In this document: in pieces, positions 53,638 through 62,191 of the stretch
Position numbering within the stretch: the first letter of the stretch is position 1
How the letters are laid out: each line of letters opens with the position of its first letter
Source: Bacteroidota bacterium
GTDB lineage: Bacteria > Bacteroidota > Bacteroidia > Cytophagales > Cyclobacteriaceae
Assembly (NCBI GenBank): GCA_023428695.1
Contig: JAEYWY010000030.1
Span: 62,001 to 126,000 of the forward strand
Reading direction: 5' to 3'
Length of the DNA: 64,000 nucleotides
Position numbers and translations under genes: made by a program
Notes under the pieces: model-generated
Seen by the model: only the letters and a program-made list of their open reading frames with translations
Databases searched by the model: none
Told to the model about the DNA's origin: nothing

Positions 53638-54174
53638 TCATTTGGCCATGAATGCAGTCAGCATCCAATGGTGTTTCTCAATATCGTGAATAAAGCTCTT
53701 GACCATCTCTTCAGTACCGGAATCACCCTGGTCTGCCGCCACGTCCACGACTTCGAACATATGTTCCAACAGAATCCGAAAGTCGCTCAGCGTTTCCCTG
53801 ACCATTATATCCGAGGGAAGGTCTGTCCCGGTTTCAACGATCTCGGAATTGTCGAGGTACTCTTTCATCGTACTGAAAGGTGTCTTGCCAAAAACCCGTA
53901 TACGTTCCGCGATCTCGTCAATGTTTTCCCTGGCCTCATTGTATTGTTGTTCAAACCGTTCATGCAGGTCAAAGAAATCTGATCCTTTAACATTCCAGTG
54001 GTAGTTCCGGAGTTTTTGGTAGTGAACGCTGTAGTTGGCCAGCAATCTGTTCAATACCTCAGTAATCCGTGCCGTTTCTTCATCCGTCCAACCCAGTTTC
54101 ACCGGTTTGTTTTTCGCCAGGCGATTGTCCATCTGAGTGCGGGGTACGTTGGGAAGATCATGTGCAATTTCCAT
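53638..54174 (-). CDS. dps: Dps/ferritin-like DNA-protection protein
   Basis: This 178-residue four-helix ferritin-like protein should form a dodecamer that stores iron and protects DNA in starvation or peroxide stress. Intersubunit ferroxidase residues are present: the His in KLRNYHWNVKGSDFF, and FDLHERFEQQYNEARENIDEIAER carries the Asp and Glu ligands. The N-terminal 30 residues (KPVKLGWTDEETARI) are a flexible extension. Compared with E. coli Dps (167 residues) the size is normal. It heads a two-gene unit with a cysteine-less ArsC-like gene and is divergent from the DUF2267 gene. Confidence 0.93.
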   Translation of the reverse strand: MEIAHDLPNVPRTQMDNRLAKNKPVKLGWTDEETARITEVLNRLLANYSVHYQKLRNYHWNVKGSDFFDLHERFEQQYNEARENIDEIAERIRVFGKTPFSTMKEYLDNSEIVETGTDLPSDIMVRETLSDFRILLEHMFEVVDVAADQGDSGTEEMVKSFIHDIEKHHWMLTAFMAK

Positions 54175-54433
54175 AACACCAGTATTTACGTCGGTTTACC
54201 TGCATCAAAAATCTGAAATGTTCATTCCATGAGATTCCGGCATTTCCCGCGTTGAAAAGCCGGTTCTGAGTAGAGATTTTTTCACAAAACGGGGCGAATG
54301 CGCCCGGACGTTCGCACCGTAGCTGGTCCGTTGTGTGGAAAGGTAAACCCTTTTAGTATAGAATCTGACGTGGGCGCCGGCCGGAATGGCTGGTATTAAA
54401 ATGGCTGCATGGCAACAAAACCCAGCTCACTCT

Positions 54434-54886
54434 ATGTCTACTAATCCACACCCCGAGTCACCGGTTCAGGAGGAGGAACTGAACATGATTCAACAAATCA
54501 GAAAGGAATTATCACTTGATAGCCCGCGGGACGCCATCACACTGATCACCTCTGTCCTCCAGGCACTCAGGCAAACACTTAGTCTGGATAAGGCGAACAA
54601 ACTGCTGAACACATTACCCGATTTCCTGAAGGTAGTCTTCGCCTCCGGTTGGGAAAGGTCAGAAAAAAGCGTTCAGGTCAATCACCTCGACGAATTCGTC
54701 AACCTGGTTATGGACAGGGATGCACGTAACAAGAAGGGTCTGTTCAGAAATGAAGTTCAAACACTCTCGGTTGTTATCCTTACCTTAAAGTTACTAAACA
54801 AAATTACCGATCTGCAGAGCATCGGGGGACTAAGCCCGACACTCCTGCAGGAACTTCGCGAGCTTCCCTCCGAGGCGGCTGCGTAA
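54434..54886 (+). CDS. DUF2267-like protein
   Basis: This 150-residue helical protein has DSPRDAITLITSVLQALRQTLS, a pattern of the DUF2267 family (paired helices, tandem acidic-Pro spacer), followed by LLNTLPDFLKVVFASGW and LDEFVNLVMDRD. The start at 54434 gives MSTNPHPESPVQEEELN before the domain; an ATG at 54386 adds sixteen residues. The family is linked to stress-induced genes in some bacteria but has no known activity. The gene is divergent from dps and lies nine bases upstream of the AsmA-like gene, so the two are likely in one transcript. Confidence 0.8.
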   Translation: MSTNPHPESPVQEEELNMIQQIRKELSLDSPRDAITLITSVLQALRQTLSLDKANKLLNTLPDFLKVVFASGWERSEKSVQVNHLDEFVNLVMDRDARNKKGLFRNEVQTLSVVILTLKLLNKITDLQSIGGLSPTLLQELRELPSEAAA

Positions 54887-54895
54887 TTCTGCAAC

Positions 54896-56569
54896 ATGGC
54901 TGAGCAAAGAAACCACAGGCGAAAAGTAATTCTGGCCACACTTGGCGTGATGGCTGTATTGGCTATTGCGTTCCTTGCCGGCAGATACATTCTGTACCAT
55001 CAGATTCGGAAAGCCATCGAGAAAGAATTGGCAAACCTCAGGGAGCAGGAAATTTTCGTCAGCTACGATGCGCTTAACATTCAACTTTTCAGAGGTGCTC
55101 TCGAGGTTGAGCATTTGGAAGTATTAGTCCGGAAGGACAGCATCGACCATCCCGGACTCGATGCTTACATCCCGTATGTCCTTATTAAAGGAATAGACCT
55201 GATTCCATTCATCCAAAGTAAAACGCTTTCTCTTCATTCGGTCGTCGCAGACAAAGCCGCGGTTACATACGCGAAAGGTTCGACTTTAATTGAATACGAC
55301 AGCACACGCGAAGGGAAAATTGAATTGCGGAATATCGCCATCGAAAATGTGGAGCTACCCGGAGTTGATCTGTACGTCCGCGAAGGCAATAACGCGGACA
55401 CGATCGCGCATTTGCTCACTAATATCCGTATGAACGACTTGTTCCTGAACAAACAACTCGACTCAATGACCTGGCAGCGTGGCAATGTACTCATCACTGA
55501 TCTCGCATTGAGGGCTTATCAAAGTCAGTACGGATACTCGGCAAAAAGAATACGCTTTGATATCCGCGAACGAAATATCGACATCGATTCTTTTCGCGTT
55601 AAGCCTGTGCTGAGCCGGGCGGAGTTTATGCGATTCGTCAAAAAACAGACGGACTACATTGACGGCTTCGTACCACGAATGACCATAACCGGTGCCAACT
55701 GGTTCGTCTACCCCAGACCAGGGATCACGGCACGCAGCGTAACCACAACATTTCATCTTGAACTTTATCGCGACAAACGCTATCCGTTTCTTGATAGAAA
55801 AGAAAAACCATTGCCGTCGCATATGTTACAACGACTGCCGTTTGAACTCGTGATCGATACCCTGCGTGTGACAAAAAGTCTTGTGCGTTATGAAGAGCAT
55901 CCTGAGGAAGGCGATTCAGCCGGGCATGTTCTCTTTGATGATTTGTACGCGACATTTGAAAAGGTGCATAACATACCGAAGCTTAAGCGGCCGATACGCA
56001 TGAGCGCACGCGCACGATTCATGGGTACCGGCAGGCTTGATGCACACTTTTCATTTCCCTATGATACGATGCAGGATTACGCGGCCTGGGGTTCACTAAC
56101 GAGCATGCCACTTAACGATGTCAATCCGATGCTTGTGCCCGCCGCCAGGGCAAAAATCGAGGCGGGACGAATGAAGAAATTGAATTTCGAGTTTACGTAC
56201 GACGCACGAAGATCTCACGGCAGCATGGAATTGAACTATGAAGATCTCAAGATTCAAATGCTGCGCGTGAATGGCAAGAATGAGGAAAAGGTCAGTAAAA
56301 TAAAAACCCTGCTGTTAAACACGTTTGTCATCAAGAAAAACATGGATGAGGATGTCGAACAGGATGATCGCAGTGGCGAAATTGGTTTCAGCCGTGATCC
56401 AAGACGTTCCGTGTTCAACTACTGGTGGAAGTCGCTGCTTTCTGGTCTGAAGGACGCTTATAACCTTGACGATCTTCCCATTTCCGGCAAGAAAAGCAAG
56501 GAAAAAGATTCCGCAAAAAAGGACAAAAAGAAAAAAAGTTCAAAGGGAATTTTATCCCGGATATTCTGA
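54896..56569 (+). CDS. AsmA/DUF748-like membrane-anchored protein
   Basis: This 557-residue protein has a single N-terminal membrane segment (about 11-33, VILATLGVMAVLAIAFLAGRYI) and then a long, repeated beta-strand body with EISYDALNI-type openings (here FVSYDALNIQLF and SLHSVVADKAAVTYA), the pattern of AsmA/TamB/DUF748-like envelope proteins that bridge the periplasm. The C-terminus is unusual: the last 35 residues are lysine-rich (SKEKDSAKKDKKKKSSKG) and end in ILSRIF. No enzyme motif. It is transcribed after the DUF2267 gene. A role in lipid transfer or envelope maintenance is a family-based inference. Confidence 0.7.
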   Translation: MAEQRNHRRKVILATLGVMAVLAIAFLAGRYILYHQIRKAIEKELANLREQEIFVSYDALNIQLFRGALEVEHLEVLVRKDSIDHPGLDAYIPYVLIKGIDLIPFIQSKTLSLHSVVADKAAVTYAKGSTLIEYDSTREGKIELRNIAIENVELPGVDLYVREGNNADTIAHLLTNIRMNDLFLNKQLDSMTWQRGNVLITDLALRAYQSQYGYSAKRIRFDIRERNIDIDSFRVKPVLSRAEFMRFVKKQTDYIDGFVPRMTITGANWFVYPRPGITARSVTTTFHLELYRDKRYPFLDRKEKPLPSHMLQRLPFELVIDTLRVTKSLVRYEEHPEEGDSAGHVLFDDLYATFEKVHNIPKLKRPIRMSARARFMGTGRLDAHFSFPYDTMQDYAAWGSLTSMPLNDVNPMLVPAARAKIEAGRMKKLNFEFTYDARRSHGSMELNYEDLKIQMLRVNGKNEEKVSKIKTLLLNTFVIKKNMDEDVEQDDRSGEIGFSRDPRRSVFNYWWKSLLSGLKDAYNLDDLPISGKKSKEKDSAKKDKKKKSSKGILSRIF

Positions 56570-56627
56570 TCACGCCTCATCGGGAATAAAGTTTTTAGAA
56601 ATACATCACAATCAAACCTCTCCCGAT

Positions 56628-56843
56628 ATGGAAAATTATGTAATACGCTTCACGGACGCGCAGCGGGAAGCTGTGATGAATGTAATCAGTCGGTCCAATG
56701 ACGTGATCATCAACCGGCTTGAGGAGAACAGCGTGGGCATAACGGTACAGCTGGACGAAGCCGACGCCGCTTATGGTGCTCTGCTTGATGATATTGAACG
56801 TGAACTGGGAAAAATGCAGATTCTGCTTGAGCGAACATCGTAA
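56628..56843 (+). CDS. Small protein upstream of rhodopsin-transducer-like gene
   Basis: This 71-residue protein (MENYVIRFTDAQREAVMNVI...) starts at the ATG at 56628, although the open frame extends into the end of the AsmA-like gene. It has one long amphipathic helix and a beta strand (NSVGITVQLDEADAAYG) and no signal peptide. It is eight bases upstream of the ASRT-like gene, so co-expression is likely. I do not recognise the family. Confidence 0.65.
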   Translation: MENYVIRFTDAQREAVMNVISRSNDVIINRLEENSVGITVQLDEADAAYGALLDDIERELGKMQILLERTS

Positions 56844-56851
56844 CAAAAAAA

Positions 56852-57220
56852 ATGGAGATTGGAAAACACGTCTGGGCTATTGCTGAGGGATACATTCCTT
56901 CCTACGGTACGGGAAAAGAGCCCGAATTTACAAGTCATGAAACAGCATGCATTCTGAATGCTTCTGAACACGATGCACATATCGACCTGACATTGTATTT
57001 CGCAGACCGCGAACCAGTCGGACCCTACGCGTTAACCGTTCCAGCTAAACGGACGTTGCACTTGCGTTTTAATGATCTGCAAACACCTGCGCAGGTACCA
57101 AGAGACACGGATTACTCAGCGGTTTTCATATCAGATACGCCGGTCGTTATTCAACACACGCGCCTTGATTCACGACAGGCTGAAAATGCGTTGCTCTCCA
57201 CGATCGCGTGGGGCCAGTAG
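56852..57220 (+). CDS. Sensory-rhodopsin-transducer-like (ASRT, PF07100) protein
   Basis: This 122-residue cytoplasmic beta-sandwich protein matches the Anabaena sensory rhodopsin transducer family closely in its signature segments: WAIAEGYIPSYGTG, FTSHETACILNASEHDAHIDLTLYF (read across strands 3-4), REPVGPYALTVPAKRT, HTRLDSRQAENALLSTIAWG. In cyanobacteria ASRT binds a sensory rhodopsin, but relatives occur in many bacteria without one, and a sugar- or DNA-binding role has been proposed. No rhodopsin gene is in this window. It follows a 71-residue unknown gene by eight bases and converges on the cysteine synthase gene. Confidence 0.9.
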   Translation: MEIGKHVWAIAEGYIPSYGTGKEPEFTSHETACILNASEHDAHIDLTLYFADREPVGPYALTVPAKRTLHLRFNDLQTPAQVPRDTDYSAVFISDTPVVIQHTRLDSRQAENALLSTIAWGQ

Positions 57221-57223
57221 CGT

Positions 57224-58102
57224 TCAGTCAAACAGGTCTGATGTGAGATAACGGTCTCCCCGGTCACAGACTATAAACACAATAACTCCCGACTCAATCT
57301 CTTTGGCAATGGTAAGCGCTGCAGCCAGTGCTCCACCACTGCTCATGCCCGCAAGAATACCTTCTTCGTGTGCAAGTCGTTTTGCAAACACTCTCGCATC
57401 CTGCTCACTGACATCTACGATACGGTCAACGCGTTCGCGTTCGAAAATGCGTGGAAGGAACGCAGGCGACCAGCGCCTGATTCCAGGGATGCAAGAACCA
57501 TCTGTCGGCTGAGTTCCGACAATTGTAACATTGGGATTTTGTTCCTTCAGATAGCGGGATACCCCCATGATGGTTCCCGTCGTACCCATTGCCGACACGA
57601 AATGGGTGACGCTGCCATTTGTATCGCGCCATATTTCGGGACCAGTCGTGCTGTAGTGAATACGGAAGTTATCAGGATTTGAAAATTGATTGAGAATATA
57701 ATATCCTTCCGTTCTCGCCATTTCTTCGGCCAGTTCGCGGGAGTACTCAATTGTTTTTTCTGCCGGAGTGAGAATAACCTTCGCGCCATACGCTTCCATG
57801 GCGCGCACCCGCTCACGCGTGGAGTTGTCGGGCATGATGAGAGTCATGCGGAGGTCCATCAGCCTTGCAATCATGGCTAGTGCAATACCGGTGTTGCCAC
57901 TCGTTGCTTCCACCAGGCGATCACCTCTTTTTATATCACCGCGTTCAAGAGCTCCGCTTATCATTCCCAGGGCAGTCCTGTCTTTGACGCTGCCTCCGGG
58001 GTTATCGCCTTCCAGCTTGCCGTATATGGTTACGCCGGGTTTTGAAAAGACATTTGAAATTTCGACAAGCGGCGTATTCCCAATGAGTTCAATCAATTTC
58101 AT
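57224..58102 (-). CDS. cysM: Cysteine synthase (O-acetylserine sulfhydrylase, CysM-like)
   Basis: This 292-residue PLP enzyme makes cysteine from O-acetylserine and sulfide (or thiosulfate). The PLP lysine is Lys40 in GGSVKDRTALGM. The PLP phosphate loop TSGNTGIALA and the glycine-rich GTTGTIMGVSRYL are intact. GMSSGGALAAAL closes the fold. The length and the lack of a long C-terminus favour CysM over CysK. It follows the serine acetyltransferase gene by eleven bases on the same strand, so the two steps of cysteine synthesis are co-transcribed. Confidence 0.94.
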   Translation of the reverse strand: MKLIELIGNTPLVEISNVFSKPGVTIYGKLEGDNPGGSVKDRTALGMISGALERGDIKRGDRLVEATSGNTGIALAMIARLMDLRMTLIMPDNSTRERVRAMEAYGAKVILTPAEKTIEYSRELAEEMARTEGYYILNQFSNPDNFRIHYSTTGPEIWRDTNGSVTHFVSAMGTTGTIMGVSRYLKEQNPNVTIVGTQPTDGSCIPGIRRWSPAFLPRIFERERVDRIVDVSEQDARVFAKRLAHEEGILAGMSSGGALAAALTIAKEIESGVIVFIVCDRGDRYLTSDLFD

Positions 58103-58113
58103 GGCTGACTTGG

Positions 58114-58950
58114 TTAGGCGTCCGGTCGGAACACAACAAGATCGGTTTCGTGTGTGTCGCCGTTATACATTTTTGCCTGGTAGTATATTTTCGAATTCGG
58201 AGGCACACTTCGCGTAAGCCACACGTTGCCGCCGATAATGCTTCCTTGTCCGATAACGGTTTCTCCGCCCAGTATCGTTGCGCCTGCATAAACGATCACG
58301 TTGTCTTCCAGAGTCGGATGACGTTTCCTTTCCGCATCCGCCTTGTTGACACTCAACGCCCCGAGCGTAACCCCCTGGTATAACTTCACATTGTTACCAA
58401 TGATCGTGGTCTCACCAATCACCACGCCAGTCCCGTGGTCGATGCAAAAATGCCGGCCAATCGTTGCGGCCGGGTGAATGTCTATCCCCGTTTTGCTATG
58501 CGCGTGTTCTGTTATGATACGCGGAATTTCGGCAACTCCCGCACGATGAAGTTTGTTCGCTATCCTGTAAGCAGCGATAGCATAGAATCCCGGATACGTG
58601 CGGATTACTTCGCTGCGTGTTTTTGCTGCCGGATCACCTTCATACATCGCGCGCACATCCTCATCAATCATCTCGTACAACGCAGGAAGCCCTTCGAAAA
58701 ACTGGTCGGCTATCGCCCCCTGGTCTTCGGTTCCTCTGTTGCGATTGAATTGAAGGATCTTTGTCAGACGTCCGCGTAGTCCGTCGAGATGTTTTTCAAA
58801 ATCAGCCTCACCTGAAAACGTAAGCTGGGTAAAATCAGCGAAGAGTGTTCCGAGCAGATCCACAAAGAATTCCGATACCTCGGAAGGTGACGGGCATGTC
58901 GGGCATGCCTGATGCGATTGAAATATCTTCCGAACGAAGGCTTTGTCCAT
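58114..58950 (-). CDS. cysE: Serine O-acetyltransferase
   Basis: This hexapeptide-repeat acetyltransferase makes O-acetylserine for the adjacent cysteine synthase. The ATG at 58950 (MDKAFVRKIFQSHQACP) gives 278 residues; the open frame continues 97 codons further upstream, but that part overlaps a terminator and has no family resemblance. The N-terminal helical domain is followed by the left-handed beta-helix with IDIHPAATIGRHFCIDHGTG, VVIGETTIIGNNVKLYQGVTLGAL (read in parts) and TLEDNVIVYAGATILGG. It is of the Bacteroidota type with a long N-terminus. Feedback by cysteine is usual in the family. Confidence 0.93.
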   Translation of the reverse strand: MDKAFVRKIFQSHQACPTCPSPSEVSEFFVDLLGTLFADFTQLTFSGEADFEKHLDGLRGRLTKILQFNRNRGTEDQGAIADQFFEGLPALYEMIDEDVRAMYEGDPAAKTRSEVIRTYPGFYAIAAYRIANKLHRAGVAEIPRIITEHAHSKTGIDIHPAATIGRHFCIDHGTGVVIGETTIIGNNVKLYQGVTLGALSVNKADAERKRHPTLEDNVIVYAGATILGGETVIGQGSIIGGNVWLTRSVPPNSKIYYQAKMYNGDTHETDLVVFRPDA

Positions 58951-59104
58951 TGCCGCTAAATAAGGGTTTAAACCGAGCAGGTCAACACAATTAACAAATT
59001 CCGGCCAAAAATAGTGACGCCGCCGCACCAAAAATGCTGTCAAATGCTTGTTAATCCGCCTGTAGAGACGTGTATAGCCATCGGCTACCCCTATGCGCGG
59101 GATA

Positions 59105-59130
59105 AAAAAGCCCCGGTTTCCCGGGGCATT
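59105..59130 (-). terminator. Rho-independent terminator after PKD esterase
   Basis: GCCCCGG-GAAA-CCGGGGC (stem seven bases) followed on the minus strand by TTTTTT; it lies about 25 bases after the PKD esterase stop and before cysE. Confidence 0.93.
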
Positions 59131-59152
59131 GTGTGTTTTGTAGTGGAATATG

Positions 59153-61339
59153 TTACCTGCTGAACACCAACCGGATTTCATCGGAATGACTGAGGTTGTG
59201 ATTGTCTGTGACAGTAAGCCTCCAGACATATGTACCTGCAACCATGTTGGTCATTTCGAGATTTGAAGAGTCCACGCCCTTGACGGTAACAGAAGGACCT
59301 GACACCTTGGTCCATTTGTATTTTACAATTGTGCCATCAGTATCCGAACCCTTGCCTACTATGATGTAACGGGACGTGTACGGCTTATTCACATCGTTGC
59401 CGGGCCATGACCTCGGCGGGTAATTGAATGTTATCGTCACATCGCCATAGCTCGTGGCGCCATTGTTGTCGGTAACGGTCAACCTGAAGACGCGCGTACC
59501 GGAAGACGGAGCATTAACCCGAAGGCTGGGACTATTTGTGTTTGAAAGACTGGTGTACGGCCCGGATATCTGTGTCCACTTGTAAGAACTTATCGTGCCG
59601 TCCGAATCACTGCCGGAACCACTAACTGTGTACGCTGACATTGGCAATTTTACAACCCGGTCTGAACCTGCATTTGCCGAAGGCATCTGATTGCCGGTTT
59701 TGCTTGTCCCACCCTTCACATAAAGAGCCATGTCGTCGTATTTCGTTGCACCCTTGTTGTCTTTTACAGTTAGCCTGAAGATATAGGTACCTTCCTCGAC
59801 ATCTGACACACTCAGCGTTGGGGTTGTCATTCCTTTAAGCGTGGCTCTTCCGCCGGACCGTTTCGTCCACGTGTATGATGCTATTGAGCCATCTTTATCT
59901 GAGCCGCTGCCGCGAATAGTCGCCGCGTTGGTTGGAAGATATATCGTCACATTCGGACCGGCGTTGGCTACCGGAGCCTGATTCGAACCTGCTTTCACGG
60001 TAAGCAGCATCTCGTCGTACTTCATTGCACCTTTGTTATCCTTTACTGTTAGCCGAAATACGTACGAGCCCTCCACCAATCCGGAGACAGAAAGTTTCGA
60101 AGAATTTGCACCGCTAAGTTTAGCGGCTCCGCCCGAACGTTTTGTCCACGCATAGGATGCGATCGAGCCGTCGGGGTCGCTTGCGCTGCCTGATATCGTT
60201 GCCGAGTTCGTCGGTAGCGTAATCGTGACATTTGGACCAGCATTCACCTGGGGTACCTGATTCGTGGTGGTCTTGTCTCCGGAAGATCCGCTCACAGTCA
60301 CGCGCACATAGTCAGAATCCGTATCACCGTCATCGTCAGTTACCTGCAGGCGGATATAATATGTCCCGGCGGATAATCCGGACACTGTTGCCTTCGCAGA
60401 ATTCGAATTCGAAATCGATGCGGACGGTCCGCTGATTTTTGTCCACCGATAAGAAACGATTGAACCATCGCTATCGCTTCCCGAACCGGAAAGTGTAACA
60501 CCGGAACCTGCATCGACCGATTTATCGGAACCAGCATTTGCGGCAGGTATGTTATTGGAACCGTTGCGTTTGTTCACCTGTTTCATCATCCATTCATAGA
60601 TATTGGGCGAATGATATGAATGGTCTGTAGCATATGCGCGTGTCCATGAATTGTGTTTTACACCGGGATAGATCGTGATCTTTGCACGCGGATTTGGCGC
60701 CGGTGACGATCCGTTAATGGCGTTGATCATGTTCGTCGTCTTCGTATACGAAACAGTGTTGTCAGCGTCGCCGTGAAAGGCCCACACCGGCAGATTCTCG
60801 CGCGCGATGTTCGGCGCTTTTGCGGGTGAATTGTAGGCACCGCATACCGGTGAAAGACTTGCAAAGAGAGAAGGCGATTCCTGTGCGATTGTCCATGCGC
60901 CACCTCCGCCGAGACTTAGCCCCGTGATATGAATCTGCTTCTCATCGATGCGAAGGTAAGTCTTCACATAATCGATCACTTCACGCACGTACCACGTGGG
61001 CCAGTTGCCAATACCTGTTTTCAATTGAGGGCTGATAAGGATGAACGGGAAGTGTTTTCCATCGCGAACTTCCCGCGGCGGTCCGTTTTTCGCCACTGCG
61101 GGAATCGCTGACTCAAGCTTGCTTTTGTCTGTGGAATTCGGGCCACGCTCGCCGATCCCGTGAAGGAAAATCACAACCGGATACTTATTCGAATTACTGG
61201 CATAATCTTTTGGAAGATACTGGTAGAAAGCAATAACGGACTTGCTAGTGGTTTTGAAGGCGTTCTGAGCCATGAGGGTGGCCCCGGACACCAGGAGGAG
61301 CGCAATCAAAAATGAGGTCTTAATTTGGTATTTTCTCAT
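59153..61339 (-). CDS. Secreted CE1-like esterase with five PKD-like domains
   Basis: This 728-residue secreted protein (signal peptide 1-24) begins with an alpha/beta-hydrolase of the CE1/PHB-depolymerase-like type (about 28-262). FLHGIGERGP forms the oxyanion part, Ser142 lies in GLSLGGGGAW, an acid is in FHGDADNTVSY, and a His is in PGVKHNSWT. Five PKD-like domains follow (about 268-355, 360-450, 455-545, 555-640, 650-728), each with NAGxxxxxxLP, GSxSDxDGxIxSYxWTKxSG and FRLTVxDxxG. Domains 2 and 3 are almost the same, a sign of recent duplication. There is no clear type IX tail. It should act on ester-linked polysaccharide or polyester outside the cell. Confidence 0.88.
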   Translation of the reverse strand: MRKYQIKTSFLIALLLVSGATLMAQNAFKTTSKSVIAFYQYLPKDYASNSNKYPVVIFLHGIGERGPNSTDKSKLESAIPAVAKNGPPREVRDGKHFPFILISPQLKTGIGNWPTWYVREVIDYVKTYLRIDEKQIHITGLSLGGGGAWTIAQESPSLFASLSPVCGAYNSPAKAPNIARENLPVWAFHGDADNTVSYTKTTNMINAINGSSPAPNPRAKITIYPGVKHNSWTRAYATDHSYHSPNIYEWMMKQVNKRNGSNNIPAANAGSDKSVDAGSGVTLSGSGSDSDGSIVSYRWTKISGPSASISNSNSAKATVSGLSAGTYYIRLQVTDDDGDTDSDYVRVTVSGSSGDKTTTNQVPQVNAGPNVTITLPTNSATISGSASDPDGSIASYAWTKRSGGAAKLSGANSSKLSVSGLVEGSYVFRLTVKDNKGAMKYDEMLLTVKAGSNQAPVANAGPNVTIYLPTNAATIRGSGSDKDGSIASYTWTKRSGGRATLKGMTTPTLSVSDVEEGTYIFRLTVKDNKGATKYDDMALYVKGGTSKTGNQMPSANAGSDRVVKLPMSAYTVSGSGSDSDGTISSYKWTQISGPYTSLSNTNSPSLRVNAPSSGTRVFRLTVTDNNGATSYGDVTITFNYPPRSWPGNDVNKPYTSRYIIVGKGSDTDGTIVKYKWTKVSGPSVTVKGVDSSNLEMTNMVAGTYVWRLTVTDNHNLSHSDEIRLVFSR

Positions 61340-61691
61340 GTCATGCTTTTTTTAAAGACAGTACATGTCCATGCGCAGGGGCAATCTCCCTGCTCACTGT
61401 CTGGATGAAAAAATGATTTGAAAAGAAACTATAGTACAGACTTCAGACGCTTCACTACACCATGGCGGGTTCGTTATTCTTGTTTAAAGATTTCTGAAAA
61501 AATTTTTCTGCGAACAAAATAAAACCACATATCCCGGTTGTGAAGCGGGACCATCAGAGCGTTGCTCTGTTTGCGTTGCAAAGTAATCAAGATTTTCCGG
61601 GGTGGAAGCTTTCTTAGTGTGCGTTTAGACGAACCGTTGTATGTCAGGATAAACTGTAAATATCGGGGATTGCCGTACCCAAAAAAATATA
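61340..61691. other. Intergenic region of 352 bases with stem-loops
   Basis: No convincing gene is seen between the PKD esterase and the GreA-like gene. It holds a nested inverted repeat near the esterase start (61357-61401) and a perfect six-base hairpin (CAGAGC-GTT-GCTCTG) near 61554-61568. An open frame of 107 codons on the minus strand overlaps the GreA-like gene and shows no coding character. The esterase promoter probably lies here, but no clear -7 box was found. Confidence 0.6.
61357..61401 (-). promoter_or_regulatory. Nested hairpin in esterase 5' leader
   Basis: GACAGT (61357-61362) pairs with ACTGTC (61396-61401), and inside it GCAGGG (61375-61380) pairs with CCCTGC (61388-61393). 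The structure ends 18 bases before the esterase ATG and would form in its mRNA leader. Its role is unknown. Confidence 0.45.
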
Positions 61692-62159
61692 TTAAACGAT
61701 CATATGAATTGAATGTGGTGAGTTGTTCACGACAAACTGTTCTCCCGCCTTTTTTCCAATCAATGATTTCGCTACCGGCGAAGCTCCTGAGACGCAAAAT
61801 ACGCGCATGTTCTCATGATTAATTTCTCCCCGGTGGATCGCAATGTAGATCAGGCCAAATGTGCTTTCAACGAGTGCACCGGGCTCACCGACGGAGTTTT
61901 GCCGAATGCCTCCCTGCAATTTAATGATTGATAGGGCTTTTTCTTTTTCCAAAAGTTGATGACCCAGCTTTTCGATTTCGAGATGTGCTATTGCACGCGC
62001 TGTTTCATACTTATCGCCAACACTGCTTTTGGTTTCATTTCCGGCGGATGATCTCAAATCCCCTATAAGCTGCTGAAGTTCAACGATATCCTGTTTTACA
62101 AGATGCGTGAGATACTGATGAAGGCTCTTTTTGAAAAGGAATAACTCTTGGGCGTGCAT
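61692..62159 (-). CDS. GreA/GreB-family protein
   Basis: This 155-residue protein has an N-terminal coiled-coil (KSLHQYLTHLVKQDIVELQQLIGDLR, read as two halves, with SSVGDKYETARAIAHLEIEK on the return strand) and a C-terminal FKBP-like domain (LVESTFGLIYIAIHRGE, VFCVSGASPVAKSLIGKKAGEQF). SPVAKSLIGKKAGE is a characteristic end of Gre factors. The tip of the coil lacks the full acidic pair of E. coli GreA (it has SAGNETKSS), so it may bind RNA polymerase without strong transcript-cleavage activity. Bacteroidota often carry such divergent GreA-like paralogues. It lies alone. Confidence 0.82.
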   Translation of the reverse strand: MHAQELFLFKKSLHQYLTHLVKQDIVELQQLIGDLRSSAGNETKSSVGDKYETARAIAHLEIEKLGHQLLEKEKALSIIKLQGGIRQNSVGEPGALVESTFGLIYIAIHRGEINHENMRVFCVSGASPVAKSLIGKKAGEQFVVNNSPHSIHMIV

Positions 62160-62191
62160 ACGCCAACATAGGAAAAATTCAGTTCAGGTAA

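Noticed and set aside
58951..59241. 97-codon upstream extension of the cysE frame
   Set aside because: It runs through a strong terminator and part of the PKD esterase gene and shows no acetyltransferase resemblance; the ATG at 58950 fits the family.
61474..61797. 107-codon minus-strand open frame downstream of and overlapping the GreA-like gene
   Set aside because: It overlaps the GreA-like gene in another frame and its translation is low in structure and rich in basic residues without any pattern.
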